In this document: positions 39,378-50,298 of the stretch, in pieces
Layout of the letters: each line of letters opens with the position of its first letter
Numbering within the stretch: position 1 is the first letter of the stretch
Source: Nevskiaceae bacterium
GTDB taxonomy: Bacteria; Pseudomonadota; Gammaproteobacteria; Nevskiales; Nevskiaceae
NCBI GenBank assembly: GCA_004298465.1
Contig: SCRT01000007.1
Location: 62,001-126,000 of the forward strand
Direction: 5' to 3'
DNA length: 64,000 nucleotides
Notes under the pieces: generated by a model
The model's input: only the letters and a program-made list of their open reading frames with translations
Told to the model about the DNA's origin: nothing
Databases searched by the model: none
Program-made: the position numbers and the translations under genes

Positions 39378-40614
39378 TCCCCCGCCGGCAGCCCGAGATG
39401 CCCGAGATGTTGATGCAGCAGGCGCCGGTGCACGGCCGGCACAAGCTGCGCGCCGACCAGCCCCCAGTGCCGCGTCTGTGCCAGCCCCGGCACGCGATTG
39501 GCAAACACGCGCGCCAGCAGATCCGTAAAGTCGGAAGCCGCCGCACGATCCGCCTGCCGGATAGCCATGAAGCGTTCCAGCAGCGCGCCTGCGCCGGGGT
39601 CTGTAGCCTGGGCCAGCAGCGCGGCGAGATTCCCAGCATCGCGCAGGCCGAGGTTGAAGCCTTGTGCCGCCACTGGGTGCAGGCTTTGCGCTGCATTGCC
39701 GACGAAAGCAGCACGCGGGGCGATGACGGATGCGCTCACGACCCGTTCCAGCGCGTGCGGCACGCGCCGTCCGAGTGCCGTGAAACGCCCCAGCCGCCCG
39801 CCGAAAACCGCTTGTGCCTGGATGAGATAGGCCGCGTCGTCCAGCGCCATCAGCGCTTCGCAGCGCGCGTCCGGAACCGTCTGCACCAGGGAACAGGCGT
39901 CTGCCGCCTTCGGCAGCACGGCCAGCGGCCCTTCGCGCGTGAAGCGTTCATAGGCCACGCCGCCGTGCGGACGCGCAATGCGCACGGCCGTCACGATGGC
40001 ATGCTGCCCGTAGCGGCGCACTTCGGCGCCCACGCCGAGTTTCTCGCGCACCGTGGAATGCGCGCCGTCCGCCGCCACCACCAGCCGCGCACGAATGCGG
40101 GTGGTGCCCGCCGGGGTGGCGAGTTCCACGACCGTGGCCTCCCGCTCCGGCTGCACGTTCAGCACTTGCGTGGCGCTTGAAATCTTCACTTTCGCGGCCT
40201 GCAACGCCTGCCACGCCGCCAGACCCAGCACGCGCACCGGAATGTTCCAGCCCAGCGCGTCCAACCCCGCTTCCGCGGCCGTGAAGCGCGCCACGCCGAA
40301 GCGGCCACGCTCGGAGATCTGCGTGGCACGGATGGCTTGCGCCTGCCCGCGCAGCGCCGGCCACAGGCCGAGGTCTTCGAAGATGCGCCGGCTGCCGTCG
40401 TTCACGGCGATGCAGCGTTCGTCCCACGGCCCCTGCGACAGTGCGCCGGGCGCCACTTGTGGTGCCGGCCGGGCTTCCACCACCCGCACCCGCCAGCGCG
40501 GCGCCAGCGCGAGTGCCAGGCTCGCGCCGACGAGGCCGCCGCCGACGACGACGATGTCGCAGGCGTCTGCCGCCGGCGCTGCGTTGCTGCCGTGCTCCAC
40601 GTGGCGGGCCGCCG

Positions 40615-40618
<4 letters not shown>
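39374..40618 (-). CDS. ubiH: 2-octaprenyl-6-methoxyphenol hydroxylase
   Basis: 414 residues, class A flavoprotein monooxygenase of ubiquinone synthesis (C1 hydroxylation). The N-terminus has an extra hydrophilic stretch of about 18 residues before DIVVVGGGLVGASLALAL. WDERCIAVNDGSRRIFEDLG, VAADGAHSTVREKLG and VGNAAQSLHPVAAQGFNLGLRD are UbiH-typical (NAAQ rather than DAAH). It overlaps both pepP and ubiI by 4 nt. The quinone made serves the complex I encoded upstream. Confidence 0.93.
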
Positions 40619-41961
<1,343 letters not shown>

Positions 41962-42027
41962 CGCGTGGGTCCGGGAAAGGGAACCGGGATTATGGCGCGC
42001 CGTCGGGCACGCGGACAGTTTGCGGCT

Positions 42028-42600
42028 TCAGTGGAGCGTCTGGCCCGCGTGTTTGTGCTTTGCAACTCGCTCCTGCCCGCGCCGCAGTTCCACGTAGACG
42101 AGCTGGGCACCGACGCGCACGTATTCGACGAGTTCGGCGTAGGCGTTTTCCTCTTCTTCCTCGTCGTTGTCCGTGCCGAATTCCGCGCGCGTCAGCTCCG
42201 TGAAGTCGCGGACGATCTCCTGCACGTCGGGCGAACACGCGGCAAGGTCGAAGCGATGACGACCACCGAGGGAAAACACGAAGCCCTCGCACCATTCCGC
42301 CAGCGCCCTTGCGCGCACTTCCAGCGCATCGTCGTCGGCGGGCAGCAGCGGCAGGAACGGTTCGCTTGCCTCGTGCAAGACACGCTGCGTGCGCGCCAGG
42401 ATGCCGGCCAGCGCTTCCACCGCGGCGGTGTCGCCCACGATCGGGGTGTCGCCGTCAGCCAGATGCGCAACGTCGACACGGCTCGCGTCATCCACGCACA
42501 GCGCGCCGCACAACAGGCCGTGCCAGCCCGCCGGGCTGTGCTGCAAACCAAGCCGCGCCAGTAGTTCAGTGACCTGGGAATAGTCCGGTGTCTTGCTCAT
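42028..42600 (-). CDS. ygfB: UPF0149 family protein YgfB
   Basis: 190 residues, mostly helical. The start MSKTPDYSQVTELLARLGL at 42600 fits the family. GWHGLLCGALC near the N-terminus and FSLGGRHRFDLAACSPDVQEIVRDFTEL are UPF0149 signatures; an acidic EEEEE stretch and EYVRVGAQLVYVEL close the protein. In Pseudomonas YgfB affects the AlpA/ampDh3 beta-lactam response; the role here is unknown. The -10-like TATACT on minus lies so close to the ATG that the message may be almost leaderless. Confidence 0.9.
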   Translation of the reverse strand: MSKTPDYSQVTELLARLGLQHSPAGWHGLLCGALCVDDASRVDVAHLADGDTPIVGDTAAVEALAGILARTQRVLHEASEPFLPLLPADDDALEVRARALAEWCEGFVFSLGGRHRFDLAACSPDVQEIVRDFTELTRAEFGTDNDEEEEENAYAELVEYVRVGAQLVYVELRRGQERVAKHKHAGQTLH

Positions 42601-42665
42601 TCCCCAGTATAAATTGGGTCTGCCAACCGATACCGCCTTGGGCAACGATTGCCTACAATCGCGCC
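42601..42665. promoter_or_regulatory. Divergent ygfB/argA promoter region
   Basis: 65 bp between the two divergent ATGs. On plus, TACAAT at 42654-42659 is followed by CGCGCC directly before the argA ATG. On minus, TATACT (42611-42606) is followed by GGGGA and the ygfB ATG. If these are the -10 elements, both transcripts would begin at or next to the start codon. No convincing -35 is visible for either. Confidence 0.4.
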
Positions 42666-44009
42666 ATGGCCTCGCCCTTGAACACTGCAGCGGGTTTCGT
42701 CGCCGCCCTGCGGGGCGCAGCGCCATACGTGCATGCGCACCACGGGCGCGTGTTCGTCGTCGCCTTCGGCGGCGACACGGCGGCGCGCGCGGATTTCCCC
42801 GACCTGCTGCACGACCTCGCGCTGCTGCACAGCCTGGGCGTGAAGCTGGTGCTGGTGCACGGCCTGCGTCCGCAGATCGACGCGCAGATGCGCGCGCATG
42901 GTCTGGAACCGACGTTCACCCACGACCTGCGCGTCACGAACGCCGCTGCCATGGAATGCGTCAAGGCCGCCGCCGGCATCCTGCGCACGGACATCGAGGC
43001 GCAGCTTTCAGCCGGGCTGGCGAATACGCCGATGGGCGGCGCGCACCTTTCGATTGCCGGCGGCAACTGGATCACGGCGCGCCCGGTGGGCGTGCGCAGC
43101 GGCGTGGACCACCAGCTCACCGGAGAAGTGCGGCACGTGGCGCTCGGCGCGATCCGCGACGTGCTGGCGCAGGATCGCGTGGCCCTGCTGTCGCCGATCG
43201 GCTACTCGCCCAGCGGCGAAGCCTTCAACCTGCGCGCCGGCGACGTGGCGGGCGCGGTGGCCGCCGGGCTGGGCGCGGACAAGCTGATCTTCGTGCTGGA
43301 CTCCGACCTGCGCGCCTGGCGGCGCCTGCTGCGCAGCCGCAGCAGCGGGCACCTGTCGCTCGATGAGCTGGATACGTTCCTGCAACACCCGCGCCGCAAG
43401 CCGCTGGCCGCGGAAAACCGTGCGCTGCTCGATTCCGCGCTGGCTGCCGGCCGCCACGGCGTGGCGCGCGTGCACCTCGTCGGCGCGGCGAACGACGGTG
43501 CCATCCTGCGCGAGCTGTACACGCGTGACGGCAGCGGCCTGATGTTCTACGCCGACGCCGACTACGAGGCCCTGCGCACCGCCACGCTGGACGACATCGG
43601 CGGCATCCAGGCATTGATCGCGCCGCTGGAAGCGCAGGGCGTGCTGGTGCCACGCTCGCGCGAAAAACTGGAACTCGACATCGGCCATTTCGACGTCGCC
43701 GTGCGCGACGGCACCGTCATCGCCTGTGCCGCCACGCAGCCGTTCCCGGATGCAGGCATGGCGGAATTCGCCTGTGTCACCGTGCACCCGGACTACCGCG
43801 ACGCCGGCTATGCGGCGGCCCTGCTGGCGCGCGCCGAGGCCCGCACCAAGGCCGCCGGCGGCACGGGCCTGTTTGCGCTGACCACCCACGCGCCGCACTG
43901 GTTCATCGAGCACGGCTTCTCCCGCTCGCAGGTCGAAGCGCTGCCGATCGCCAAGCGCGAGCTGTACAACTGGCAGCGCAAGTCGCTGGTGCTCGTCAAG
44001 GCCCTGTAG
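42666..44009 (+). CDS. argA: N-acetylglutamate synthase
   Basis: 447 residues: an amino-acid-kinase domain (residues 1-290; LVLVHGLRPQIDAQM, GDVAGAVAAGLGADKLIFVLD) joined to a C-terminal GNAT acetyltransferase (about 300-447; CVTVHPDYRDAGYAAALLARAE, the acetyl-CoA loop). This is the classical ArgA layout for the first step of arginine synthesis, normally inhibited by arginine through the kinase-like domain. The ATG at 42666 gives the standard N-terminus. Confidence 0.94.
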   Translation: MASPLNTAAGFVAALRGAAPYVHAHHGRVFVVAFGGDTAARADFPDLLHDLALLHSLGVKLVLVHGLRPQIDAQMRAHGLEPTFTHDLRVTNAAAMECVKAAAGILRTDIEAQLSAGLANTPMGGAHLSIAGGNWITARPVGVRSGVDHQLTGEVRHVALGAIRDVLAQDRVALLSPIGYSPSGEAFNLRAGDVAGAVAAGLGADKLIFVLDSDLRAWRRLLRSRSSGHLSLDELDTFLQHPRRKPLAAENRALLDSALAAGRHGVARVHLVGAANDGAILRELYTRDGSGLMFYADADYEALRTATLDDIGGIQALIAPLEAQGVLVPRSREKLELDIGHFDVAVRDGTVIACAATQPFPDAGMAEFACVTVHPDYRDAGYAAALLARAEARTKAAGGTGLFALTTHAPHWFIEHGFSRSQVEALPIAKRELYNWQRKSLVLVKAL

Positions 44010-44066
44010 CCGGCCTTGCGATCTCGCGAATCCCTGCACGAATCCCTGCAACCTTCCGTGAGCCCC

Positions 44067-44738
44067 ATGAACACCTGCGATTCCGATCCCACGCTGCGCC
44101 CCACCCCGGTCGTGGACGCCGACCACCCGGCCGTCCTTGCCTTCACGCACCACGCCATCAGCGGCGTTACCGGCACCCGTGAGCAGGCGGTGGCGCTCTA
44201 CTACGCCGTGCGCGACGGCATCCGCTACGACCCGTACCACATCCACCTGACCGTGGCCGGCACCTGCGCCAGCGGCGTACTGGCCGCCGGGCGCGGCTGG
44301 TGCGTGAACAAGGCCGCGCTGCTGGCTGCCTGCTGCCGCGCCGCCGGCATCCCCGCACGGCTCGGCTACGCGGACGTGCGCAACCACCTGTCGACGGAAC
44401 GCCTGCGCCGCAACCTCGGTACCGACACGTTCTACTGGCACGGCTACACCGTCATCCTCATCGACGGACGCTGGGTGAAAGCGACGCCCGCGTTCAACGT
44501 CGAGCTGTGCGAGAAGTTCCGTCTCGCCACGCTCGAATTCAACGGCCACGAAGATTCGCTCTACCACCCCTTCGACCTCGACGGCCGCCGTCACATGGAA
44601 TACCTGCGCTATCACGACGAATACGACGACGTGCCGCTGGACGCGATCCGTGCCGACTTCGACCGCCACTACCCGAACGCGGCGCAGCTGCTGTACGCGG
44701 ATTTCGACGCCGACGTGAGCCGCGAAACCGCACGATGA
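44067..44738 (+). CDS. Transglutaminase-like cysteine protease-fold protein
   Basis: 223 residues with a transglutaminase-like core: the catalytic Cys in GRGWCVNKAALLAACCRAAGIPARLG and the His in FYWHGYTVILIDGRW. The third residue position (usually Asp after the WVxxD strand) reads KATPAFN, so the triad is not complete by eye. No signal peptide, thus likely cytoplasmic. The family includes peptidases and amidases; substrate unknown. The stop overlaps the next gene by 4 nt. Confidence 0.82.
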   Translation: MNTCDSDPTLRPTPVVDADHPAVLAFTHHAISGVTGTREQAVALYYAVRDGIRYDPYHIHLTVAGTCASGVLAAGRGWCVNKAALLAACCRAAGIPARLGYADVRNHLSTERLRRNLGTDTFYWHGYTVILIDGRWVKATPAFNVELCEKFRLATLEFNGHEDSLYHPFDLDGRRHMEYLRYHDEYDDVPLDAIRADFDRHYPNAAQLLYADFDADVSRETAR

Positions 44739-45589
44739 ACGTCCTGTCGCTCGGCCCGCTGGCGCTGCCGCTGACTTTCGGCATCCTGCTGGTCTGCATC
44801 ATCGCAGCCATCATCACGGCGCGGCGCCTGGCACGCGAACGCCGCGCCGACGCCACCGACCGGGTGATGACGGGCGTGATCGTGGCGCTGCTCGCAGCAC
44901 GTGCTGCTTTCGTCATCCGCTACTGGCCGCAGTACGCCGACGCGCCGCTTTCCATGCTCGACATCCGTGACGGCGGCTTCGGCTGGATCGGCGCCCTGCT
45001 CGGCATCGCGGCCTACGCCAGCTGGGCGCTGTGGCGCCAACCCGGCCTGCGCAAGGCACTGGGGGGCGGGCTGGCGGCCGCGGCCATCGCCTGGGCCGCG
45101 CTGAACGGGATCGCCGGACTGCTCGACAACTCCCAGCTCACGCGACCCGCCGTGGCCCTCACCACACCGGATGGCGCAGCGACGAGCCTCGACGCACTGG
45201 CCGCCGCCCACCCCGGCCTGCCGATGGTCGTCAACCTGTGGGCGACGTGGTGCCCGCCGTGCCGAGCGGAACTGCCGATGCTGGTGGCCGCGCAGAAAGC
45301 GCACCCCGACGTGGTGTTCGTGTTCGTCGACCAGGGCGAAGCGCTGGACACCGTGCGCGACTATCTGCGCGCGGAAAGGCTTGCGCCGCGTAACCTGCTG
45401 CTGGACGGCCACAAGGATCTGGCTCGCGTCACGAACACCATGGCCTTCCCCACCACGTTCTTCTTCACTCCGGACGGCCACCTCGCCACCCAGCACATGG
45501 GCATGCTCTCCAAAGCCACGCTGGCGCGGGCACTCGGCCGCCTGCACACCGCCAGACCCGTACAGCCGGCGCCAATGCGATCGCAGTGA
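44735..45589 (+). CDS. Membrane-anchored TlpA-family thioredoxin with Lgt-like N-terminal helices
   Basis: 284 residues. Residues 1-135 hold about four hydrophobic helices that resemble part of a prolipoprotein diacylglyceryl transferase (LSMLDIRDGGFGWIGALLG compares with the DGGMSFHGG region of Lgt, but without the His). Residues 140-275 are a TlpA/ResA-like thioredoxin domain with redox WCPPC (Cys173, Cys176) and the cis-Pro in AFPTTFFF. It should reduce disulfides in the periplasm. Its start lies in the stop of the transglutaminase-like gene. Its 3' end is only 6 bp from the end of the convergent thioesterase gene. Confidence 0.85.
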   Translation: MNVLSLGPLALPLTFGILLVCIIAAIITARRLARERRADATDRVMTGVIVALLAARAAFVIRYWPQYADAPLSMLDIRDGGFGWIGALLGIAAYASWALWRQPGLRKALGGGLAAAAIAWAALNGIAGLLDNSQLTRPAVALTTPDGAATSLDALAAAHPGLPMVVNLWATWCPPCRAELPMLVAAQKAHPDVVFVFVDQGEALDTVRDYLRAERLAPRNLLLDGHKDLARVTNTMAFPTTFFFTPDGHLATQHMGMLSKATLARALGRLHTARPVQPAPMRSQ

Positions 45590-45595
45590 CGGCTA

Positions 45596-46465
45596 TCAGA
45601 TCGAGGCGAACAGCATCGGCTGCAGCCTTTCCCGCAGGGCCGGCGTGACGGACGTCGGGCGGCCGGTTTCGCGGTCGAGCAGCACGATGACTGCCTCTGC
45701 CGTGACGAGCGGCGTGCCGGCGGTACTGGTCAGCGCGGCCAGACCCAGCGAAGTGTTGCCGACGCGGTGAATTCCGGAATCCACGCCCGGGTCGGCTTCC
45801 ATCGCATCCCAGCGGTAGAAAGCGGTGTCCAGCCGTGCGATGACGACGCCCAGCCCACCTTCTATGAGCGTGTAGATCGGCCGCGCACGTGCCTGTTCCA
45901 CATAGCGGTACAGCGCCAGCTCGCCGAGGTGGCGGTCCGAATCGAGGTCGGCGTAGCGCGACACCAGCGGCCACCGGCACGGCCACGACGACGGGAATGT
46001 GCCGCGTTCCTGTTCCAGCGCTTCCAGGCCCGCGACCGGGTGCAAGACGGCGCTCAAGGCAGTCTTCACGGCATTCGGCAATTCGACCCAGCCGGACCCC
46101 ACCCACGCGCCCATCAGGCAGTCCTGCACGCCGGCGCAGCGCCCGTTCTGGAACACGGCGGACAGGATGCGGAACACGCTCTGGCCAATCTCGACGAGCC
46201 GCGCCGCAGCCGTCACCGGCGCGCCGTAATGGACCTGTTCGACGAATTGCGTCACGGTGCGCAGCGGCCGCAGACGCACGCCGTCCGAATGCCAGCTGTC
46301 GGCGCCGAGTCCTTTCATCATCAGCTGCAGCCGCGCTTCAAGATGGAATTCGAGTACCGACACGTTGTTGACGTGGCGCTCCGTATCCAGGTGCGCATAC
46401 AACGGCAGGCGCGTGATCGCCACGTCGTATTCGGCCGGTTCGGCCTGCCAAGGCTGCATTCTCAT
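45596..46465 (-). CDS. Acyl-CoA thioesterase-like double hotdog protein
   Basis: 289 residues with two related halves. The first has YAHLDTERHVNNVSVLEFHLEARLQ, a hotdog active-site motif of the 4-hydroxybenzoyl-CoA thioesterase type; the second has VSRYADLDSDRHLGELALYRYVEQAR. The start MRMQPWQ at 46465 follows GGGATAGCGGA; the frame is open further upstream but lacks family sequence. The acyl chain is unknown. Divergent from bioA, convergent with the TlpA-like gene. Confidence 0.8.
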   Translation of the reverse strand: MRMQPWQAEPAEYDVAITRLPLYAHLDTERHVNNVSVLEFHLEARLQLMMKGLGADSWHSDGVRLRPLRTVTQFVEQVHYGAPVTAAARLVEIGQSVFRILSAVFQNGRCAGVQDCLMGAWVGSGWVELPNAVKTALSAVLHPVAGLEALEQERGTFPSSWPCRWPLVSRYADLDSDRHLGELALYRYVEQARARPIYTLIEGGLGVVIARLDTAFYRWDAMEADPGVDSGIHRVGNTSLGLAALTSTAGTPLVTAEAVIVLLDRETGRPTSVTPALRERLQPMLFASI

Positions 46466-46512
46466 TCCGCTATCCCGTACGTTTGAAAAACCGCGCCATG
46501 GTAGCGGGAACC

Positions 46513-46518
46513 TAGAAT
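46513..46518 (+). promoter_or_regulatory. Candidate -10 element of bioA
   Basis: TAGAAT within CCTAGAATG, 35 bases upstream of the bioA start. The same CCTAGAATG string occurs before fdxA. No good -35 is seen at 17 bp. No BirA operator palindrome was recognised. Confidence 0.35.
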
Positions 46519-46553
46519 GCGAAACCCGCTTTCGCACAACCCGAGGAATCCCG

Positions 46554-47948
46554 ATGCCGAACAACGACTGGATCGCCCATGCGGCGGACCACGTCTGGTA
46601 CCCCGCCACGCAGATGAAGGTGCTGGAAACGGAGCCGCTGGTGCCCATCGCCTCGGCCCAGGGTGCGTGGCTGCATGGTGCGGACGGCAAGCCCTATCTT
46701 GACGCCATCGGCTCGTGGTGGACGTCGGTGTTCGGACATCGCCACCCGCATGTCGTGGCACGGCTGAAGGCGCAGCTCGACCGCCTCGACCACGTGATGA
46801 TGGCCGGCTTCACGCATGAGCCGGCGGTGGCACTGGCGGAAAAGCTGTGTGCCATCGTGCCGCCGGGCCTGACGCGCGTGTTCTACGCGGAGATCGGCGC
46901 CGCCGCGGTGGAAATCGCGCTGAAGATGAGCGCGCACTACTGGGTGAACACCGGCCACCCGAAAAAGTCCCGCTTCATCACCATCGAAAACGGCTACCAC
47001 GGCGAAACGCTGGGGGCGCTCGCGGTGTGCGGACAAGGCTGGTACCGCGACGCCTACGCGCCGCTGTTCCGCGAACCGATCTTCGTGCCGTCGCCGGACT
47101 GCTACAACCGCCCGGCCGGCATGTCATGGGAAGACTACAGCCGCAGCCAGTTCCGCCACATGGAAGCCGCGCTCGACGCGCATGCCGACGAAGTGGCGGC
47201 CGTGATCGTGGAACCGCTGGTGCAAGGCGCCGGTGGCCTGCGCATGTACCACCCGGTCTACCTGAAGCTGCTGCGCGAAGCCTGCACGCGCCACAATGTG
47301 CACCTGATCCTGGACGAGATCGCCGTCGGCTTCGGCCGCACCGGGCGCATGTTCGCCTCGGACTGGGTGGCGCCCTGCGCCGCTCACGATGACAGTCAGC
47401 AGCCGTTCGCGCCGGACTTCATGTGCCTGTCGAAGGGGCTTACGGCTGGCGTCCTGCCGCTGTCCTGCGTGATGACCACCGACGCCGTCTATGGCGCCTT
47501 CTACGCTGATCCAGCCGCCGGCAAGGGCTTCCTGCATTCCCACACCTTCACCGGCAATCCGCTGGCCTGCGTGGCCGGGCTGGCGGCACTGGAAATCTTC
47601 GAGCAGGAGGACTGGATGGCGCGCAACCGTCGTACCGCACAGCGCATGTGGGAAGGCGTGGCGCCACTGCGCAGCCACCCGCATGTATCGGAAGTGCGCC
47701 AGCAGGGCACGATCCTCGCCATCGAGATGGCAAAAGATCCGAAGACCCATACGCCCTACCCGGCCAGCGAACGGCGCAGCGCACGCGTGTACCACCATGC
47801 CATGCACGGTGACCCGGACCTTGGCGTGCTGCTGCGGCCGATCTGCGACGTCGTCTACTTCATGCCGCCCTATATCGTGGACGACGCGGAAATCGACTTG
47901 ATGTGCCGCACGGCGATCGCTGCGATCGACTACGCGACGCGCGATTGA
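46554..47948 (+). CDS. bioA: Adenosylmethionine-8-amino-7-oxononanoate aminotransferase
   Basis: 464 residues, class III pyridoxal-phosphate aminotransferase of biotin synthesis; it uses S-adenosylmethionine as amino donor. Motifs: AIGSWWTSVFGHRHPHV, NGYHGETLGALAVCGQG, the cofactor-binding LILDEIAVGFGRTGRMFA, and the catalytic Lys in CLSKGLTAGVLPLS. GAGG precedes the ATG at 46554. It stands alone: no bioB, F, D or C nearby. It runs to within 10 bp of the convergent S53 protease gene. Confidence 0.95.
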   Translation: MPNNDWIAHAADHVWYPATQMKVLETEPLVPIASAQGAWLHGADGKPYLDAIGSWWTSVFGHRHPHVVARLKAQLDRLDHVMMAGFTHEPAVALAEKLCAIVPPGLTRVFYAEIGAAAVEIALKMSAHYWVNTGHPKKSRFITIENGYHGETLGALAVCGQGWYRDAYAPLFREPIFVPSPDCYNRPAGMSWEDYSRSQFRHMEAALDAHADEVAAVIVEPLVQGAGGLRMYHPVYLKLLREACTRHNVHLILDEIAVGFGRTGRMFASDWVAPCAAHDDSQQPFAPDFMCLSKGLTAGVLPLSCVMTTDAVYGAFYADPAAGKGFLHSHTFTGNPLACVAGLAALEIFEQEDWMARNRRTAQRMWEGVAPLRSHPHVSEVRQQGTILAIEMAKDPKTHTPYPASERRSARVYHHAMHGDPDLGVLLRPICDVVYFMPPYIVDDAEIDLMCRTAIAAIDYATRD

Positions 47949-47958
47949 CCCCCACGAT

Positions 47959-49878
47959 TCACGCGCCGCAATGCCTCCGGCGGCGCAGCGCACCGAGCAC
48001 AAGGCCGGCCAGCAGCAGCCCCGGCAATGCCGCACCACCGCCTGAGGAGCCGCCGCCCGAAGGACTGCTGGTGGGGCTTGTCGGTTGGGTCGGAGGCGGC
48101 GCCGGTGCAGGCGGCGGTGGAGTCGCCGTGTCCGTAGGCGGTGGTTGTGTGGGCGACGGCGCAACGGTGGAACCGGTCTGCGCCAGTGCCTGGGCAATGA
48201 CGTTGAAATCCAGCGAGCCGAGCCCGCTCACATAGTCCCAACCCGCCGCTGCGGAATAGGTGTTGTTGCTGCCGGTCGTGATGTCGTTGAACCCGGCGGC
48301 TGTCCCTCGCGCCTTGTAGAGCGTGTAGATCGCCGGCGCAGCGAAACCGGCGTTGCGCCCCACAGCCTGCTCCACCCGCGCCCAGCCAGCCATCACCAGC
48401 GGGGCGGACAGGCTCGTGCCACCGACCACAACGCGCTGTCCGTTCACGATCGCCAGCATGCCGGAAGCCGGGTCGCCGACCAGCGCAAGATCCGGAATCG
48501 CACGCGTCGTCGGAGGGCCGGACAGGACGCCGGTCAGCAGGCCGGACGGGGGGATCAGACCTTGCTGCCACGAGGGTGCCGCCTCGCTACCGCTGATGCC
48601 GCCGATCGTGCCGTTCCACGCGCTTTCGCTCGCGTAGTGCCCGGCACTGTCGGTCGACAGCGTGGTACCGCCCACCGCCGTCACGTAGGGTGAGCTTGCG
48701 GGATAATTCACGTTCTGCGCGCCGACGTTGACACCCAGCAGATTGAGCGCTGGACAGTTCGGCGTGTTTGCGCCGAAGTCGTCGCCGGACGCCGCGAACA
48801 GGGTCTGCCCCTGTGCCACGGCCTGCTGCAGGATCGGGTCCAGCGCCTTCATGAAGCCGGTGTTGATCGCATCGCCCTCGCACTCACCAAAGGAAGCCGA
48901 GGCATAGCGGGCCTGGTTGTCGCTGACCCAGCGTGCGAACGCCGGCAGCAGATCGGCATTGGCCAGCGTGCCGGAATTGTAGGCAAGGATCTTCCGGAAG
49001 TTTCCGCCCATGCCCAGGATGGACTGGAAATCGAGGTCCCATTCCGTGGTGTTCGTGGTATCGGTGTAGACCGTGCTGCTGCGTCCGGTCTGGATTTCCT
49101 GCACGGCCACCGTCGGCATGCCGAACTGTGCCTGTGCGCTCTGCAGATCGCTCATCACCGGCTGCAGGTCGCCCGCCACGAACACGCCAACCGTGGTCGA
49201 TGTGGCCGCCGGCAGCGTGCTTGCGCCATAAGCCGCGGCAACCTGCGGTGGCTGCAGCTGGCGGACGGCACCGGTGGCAAACGTCACCGCGCCGGGTTCG
49301 ACGAACGTCCGCGCCTGTGCAACATCCTGCAGCCCGAGCACCGCGGTTACGATGCCGCCAATACTGTCGGGCACCGAAACCGGTGCCATATTCGCGAACA
49401 CCATGCGACCGTTGAAAGCGAAGCTGCGCAGCACCGTGCCGAACGCTGCTTCCGCAACCGCAGGGGTCGCATCCGCACTGACCAGCAACCGGTTCGGCGC
49501 CAACTGGACGTTCTGGAAGCCGGCGCTGGTCATCCAGTCCACGACCTGCCGCGCCTGGGCGGCCGTCGGCGCGTAACGGCTAGCGAAGCCCTGCGACGTC
49601 AGGAACTGGCGATAGTGCGGATCCCCCAGCGTGCGCTGCGCGTGGATCAGCGCCTTCAGATCCGCCGTATCGCGCGGGGCTAGTGCCACGACCACTGAAA
49701 GAATCTGGCCGGGAGCCAGCGTACCCAATGTACGCCCCGCTGAATCAAAGGCCTTGATCGGCAACGTGACGCGTGCCGCAGCCGACGCCGCGACCGCCAT
49801 GCTGAGGCCGACCAGCAGCAGCACGGCACTTGCCAGCTTGCGGGCTGTTGAATATGCAGACCCGTCTCGATACGACAT
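47959..49878 (-). CDS. S53 family serine peptidase (sedolisin type) with GlyGly-CTERM
   Basis: 639 residues from the ATG at 49878 (AGGGGTG upstream). Signal peptide to about residue 35 ([16 protein letters not shown]), then an activation prodomain (about 40-190; [20 protein letters not shown]). In the catalytic domain, Glu279 and Asp283 lie in TTEWDLDF, the oxyanion Asp in FAASGDDFG (366) and Ser489 in GGTSLSAP. A calcium site is likely in FNDITTG...[10 protein letters not shown] Pro/Thr linker (570-605) leads to SGGGSSGGG, one hydrophobic helix and RRRR: a GlyGly-CTERM sorting tail, processed by rhombosortase in known systems. Acid proteinase activity is inferred. Confidence 0.93.
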   Translation of the reverse strand: MSYRDGSAYSTARKLASAVLLLVGLSMAVAASAAARVTLPIKAFDSAGRTLGTLAPGQILSVVVALAPRDTADLKALIHAQRTLGDPHYRQFLTSQGFASRYAPTAAQARQVVDWMTSAGFQNVQLAPNRLLVSADATPAVAEAAFGTVLRSFAFNGRMVFANMAPVSVPDSIGGIVTAVLGLQDVAQARTFVEPGAVTFATGAVRQLQPPQVAAAYGASTLPAATSTTVGVFVAGDLQPVMSDLQSAQAQFGMPTVAVQEIQTGRSSTVYTDTTNTTEWDLDFQSILGMGGNFRKILAYNSGTLANADLLPAFARWVSDNQARYASASFGECEGDAINTGFMKALDPILQQAVAQGQTLFAASGDDFGANTPNCPALNLLGVNVGAQNVNYPASSPYVTAVGGTTLSTDSAGHYASESAWNGTIGGISGSEAAPSWQQGLIPPSGLLTGVLSGPPTTRAIPDLALVGDPASGMLAIVNGQRVVVGGTSLSAPLVMAGWARVEQAVGRNAGFAAPAIYTLYKARGTAAGFNDITTGSNNTYSAAAGWDYVSGLGSLDFNVIAQALAQTGSTVAPSPTQPPPTDTATPPPPAPAPPPTQPTSPTSSPSGGGSSGGGAALPGLLLAGLVLGALRRRRHCGA

Positions 49879-49912
49879 GGGCACCCCTCATCTCCGCCTT
49901 CAGAAAGGCTCC

Positions 49913-49918
49913 TAGAAT
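49913..49918 (+). promoter_or_regulatory. Candidate -10 element of fdxA
   Basis: TAGAAT in CCTAGAATG, 32 bases before the fdxA ATG, identical in context to the element before bioA. The -35 is not evident. Confidence 0.35.
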
Positions 49919-49950
49919 GTCATGAATTCCCCGCCTGGCGCCAGCACACC

Positions 49951-50274
49951 ATGGCCTTTGTCGTCACTGAAAACTGCATCAAGTGCAAGTACACGGACTG
50001 TGTCGAGGTGTGCCCGGTGGACTGCTTCCACGAAGGCCCGAACTTCCTCGTGATCGACCCCGTGGAATGCATCGAATGCACGCTGTGCGAACCGGAATGC
50101 CCGGCCCTGGCAATTTTTTCCGAAGATGAAGTGCCTGCCGGGCAGGAAGCCTTCATCGCGCTCAACCGCGAACTGTCCACCCGCTGGCCGGTACTGGCCG
50201 AGCGCAAGGAACCACCAGCCGATGCCGACGGATGGGACGGTAAACCGGACAAGCGGCAATGGCTGGAACGCTGA
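49951..50274 (+). CDS. fdxA: Seven-iron ferredoxin FdxA
   Basis: 107 residues, full length for the Azotobacter FdI-like family. [20 protein letters not shown] carries the ligands of the 3Fe-4S site plus one of the other cluster, and [14 protein letters not shown] the 4Fe-4S ligands. The C-terminal extension (about 60-107) with [15 protein letters not shown] is typical. Acts as a low-potential electron carrier; partner unknown. Divergent from the S53 protease, upstream of the AddB-like gene by 24 nt. Confidence 0.95.
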   Translation: MAFVVTENCIKCKYTDCVEVCPVDCFHEGPNFLVIDPVECIECTLCEPECPALAIFSEDEVPAGQEAFIALNRELSTRWPVLAERKEPPADADGWDGKPDKRQWLER

Positions 50275-50298
50275 CAACCATCGATCGCGCAAACCGTC

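Noticed and set aside
45596..46690. Longer version of the thioesterase gene starting near 46690
   Set aside because: The extra 75 codons would run through the bioA promoter and start and show no family sequence; MRMQPWQ at 46465 is the better start.
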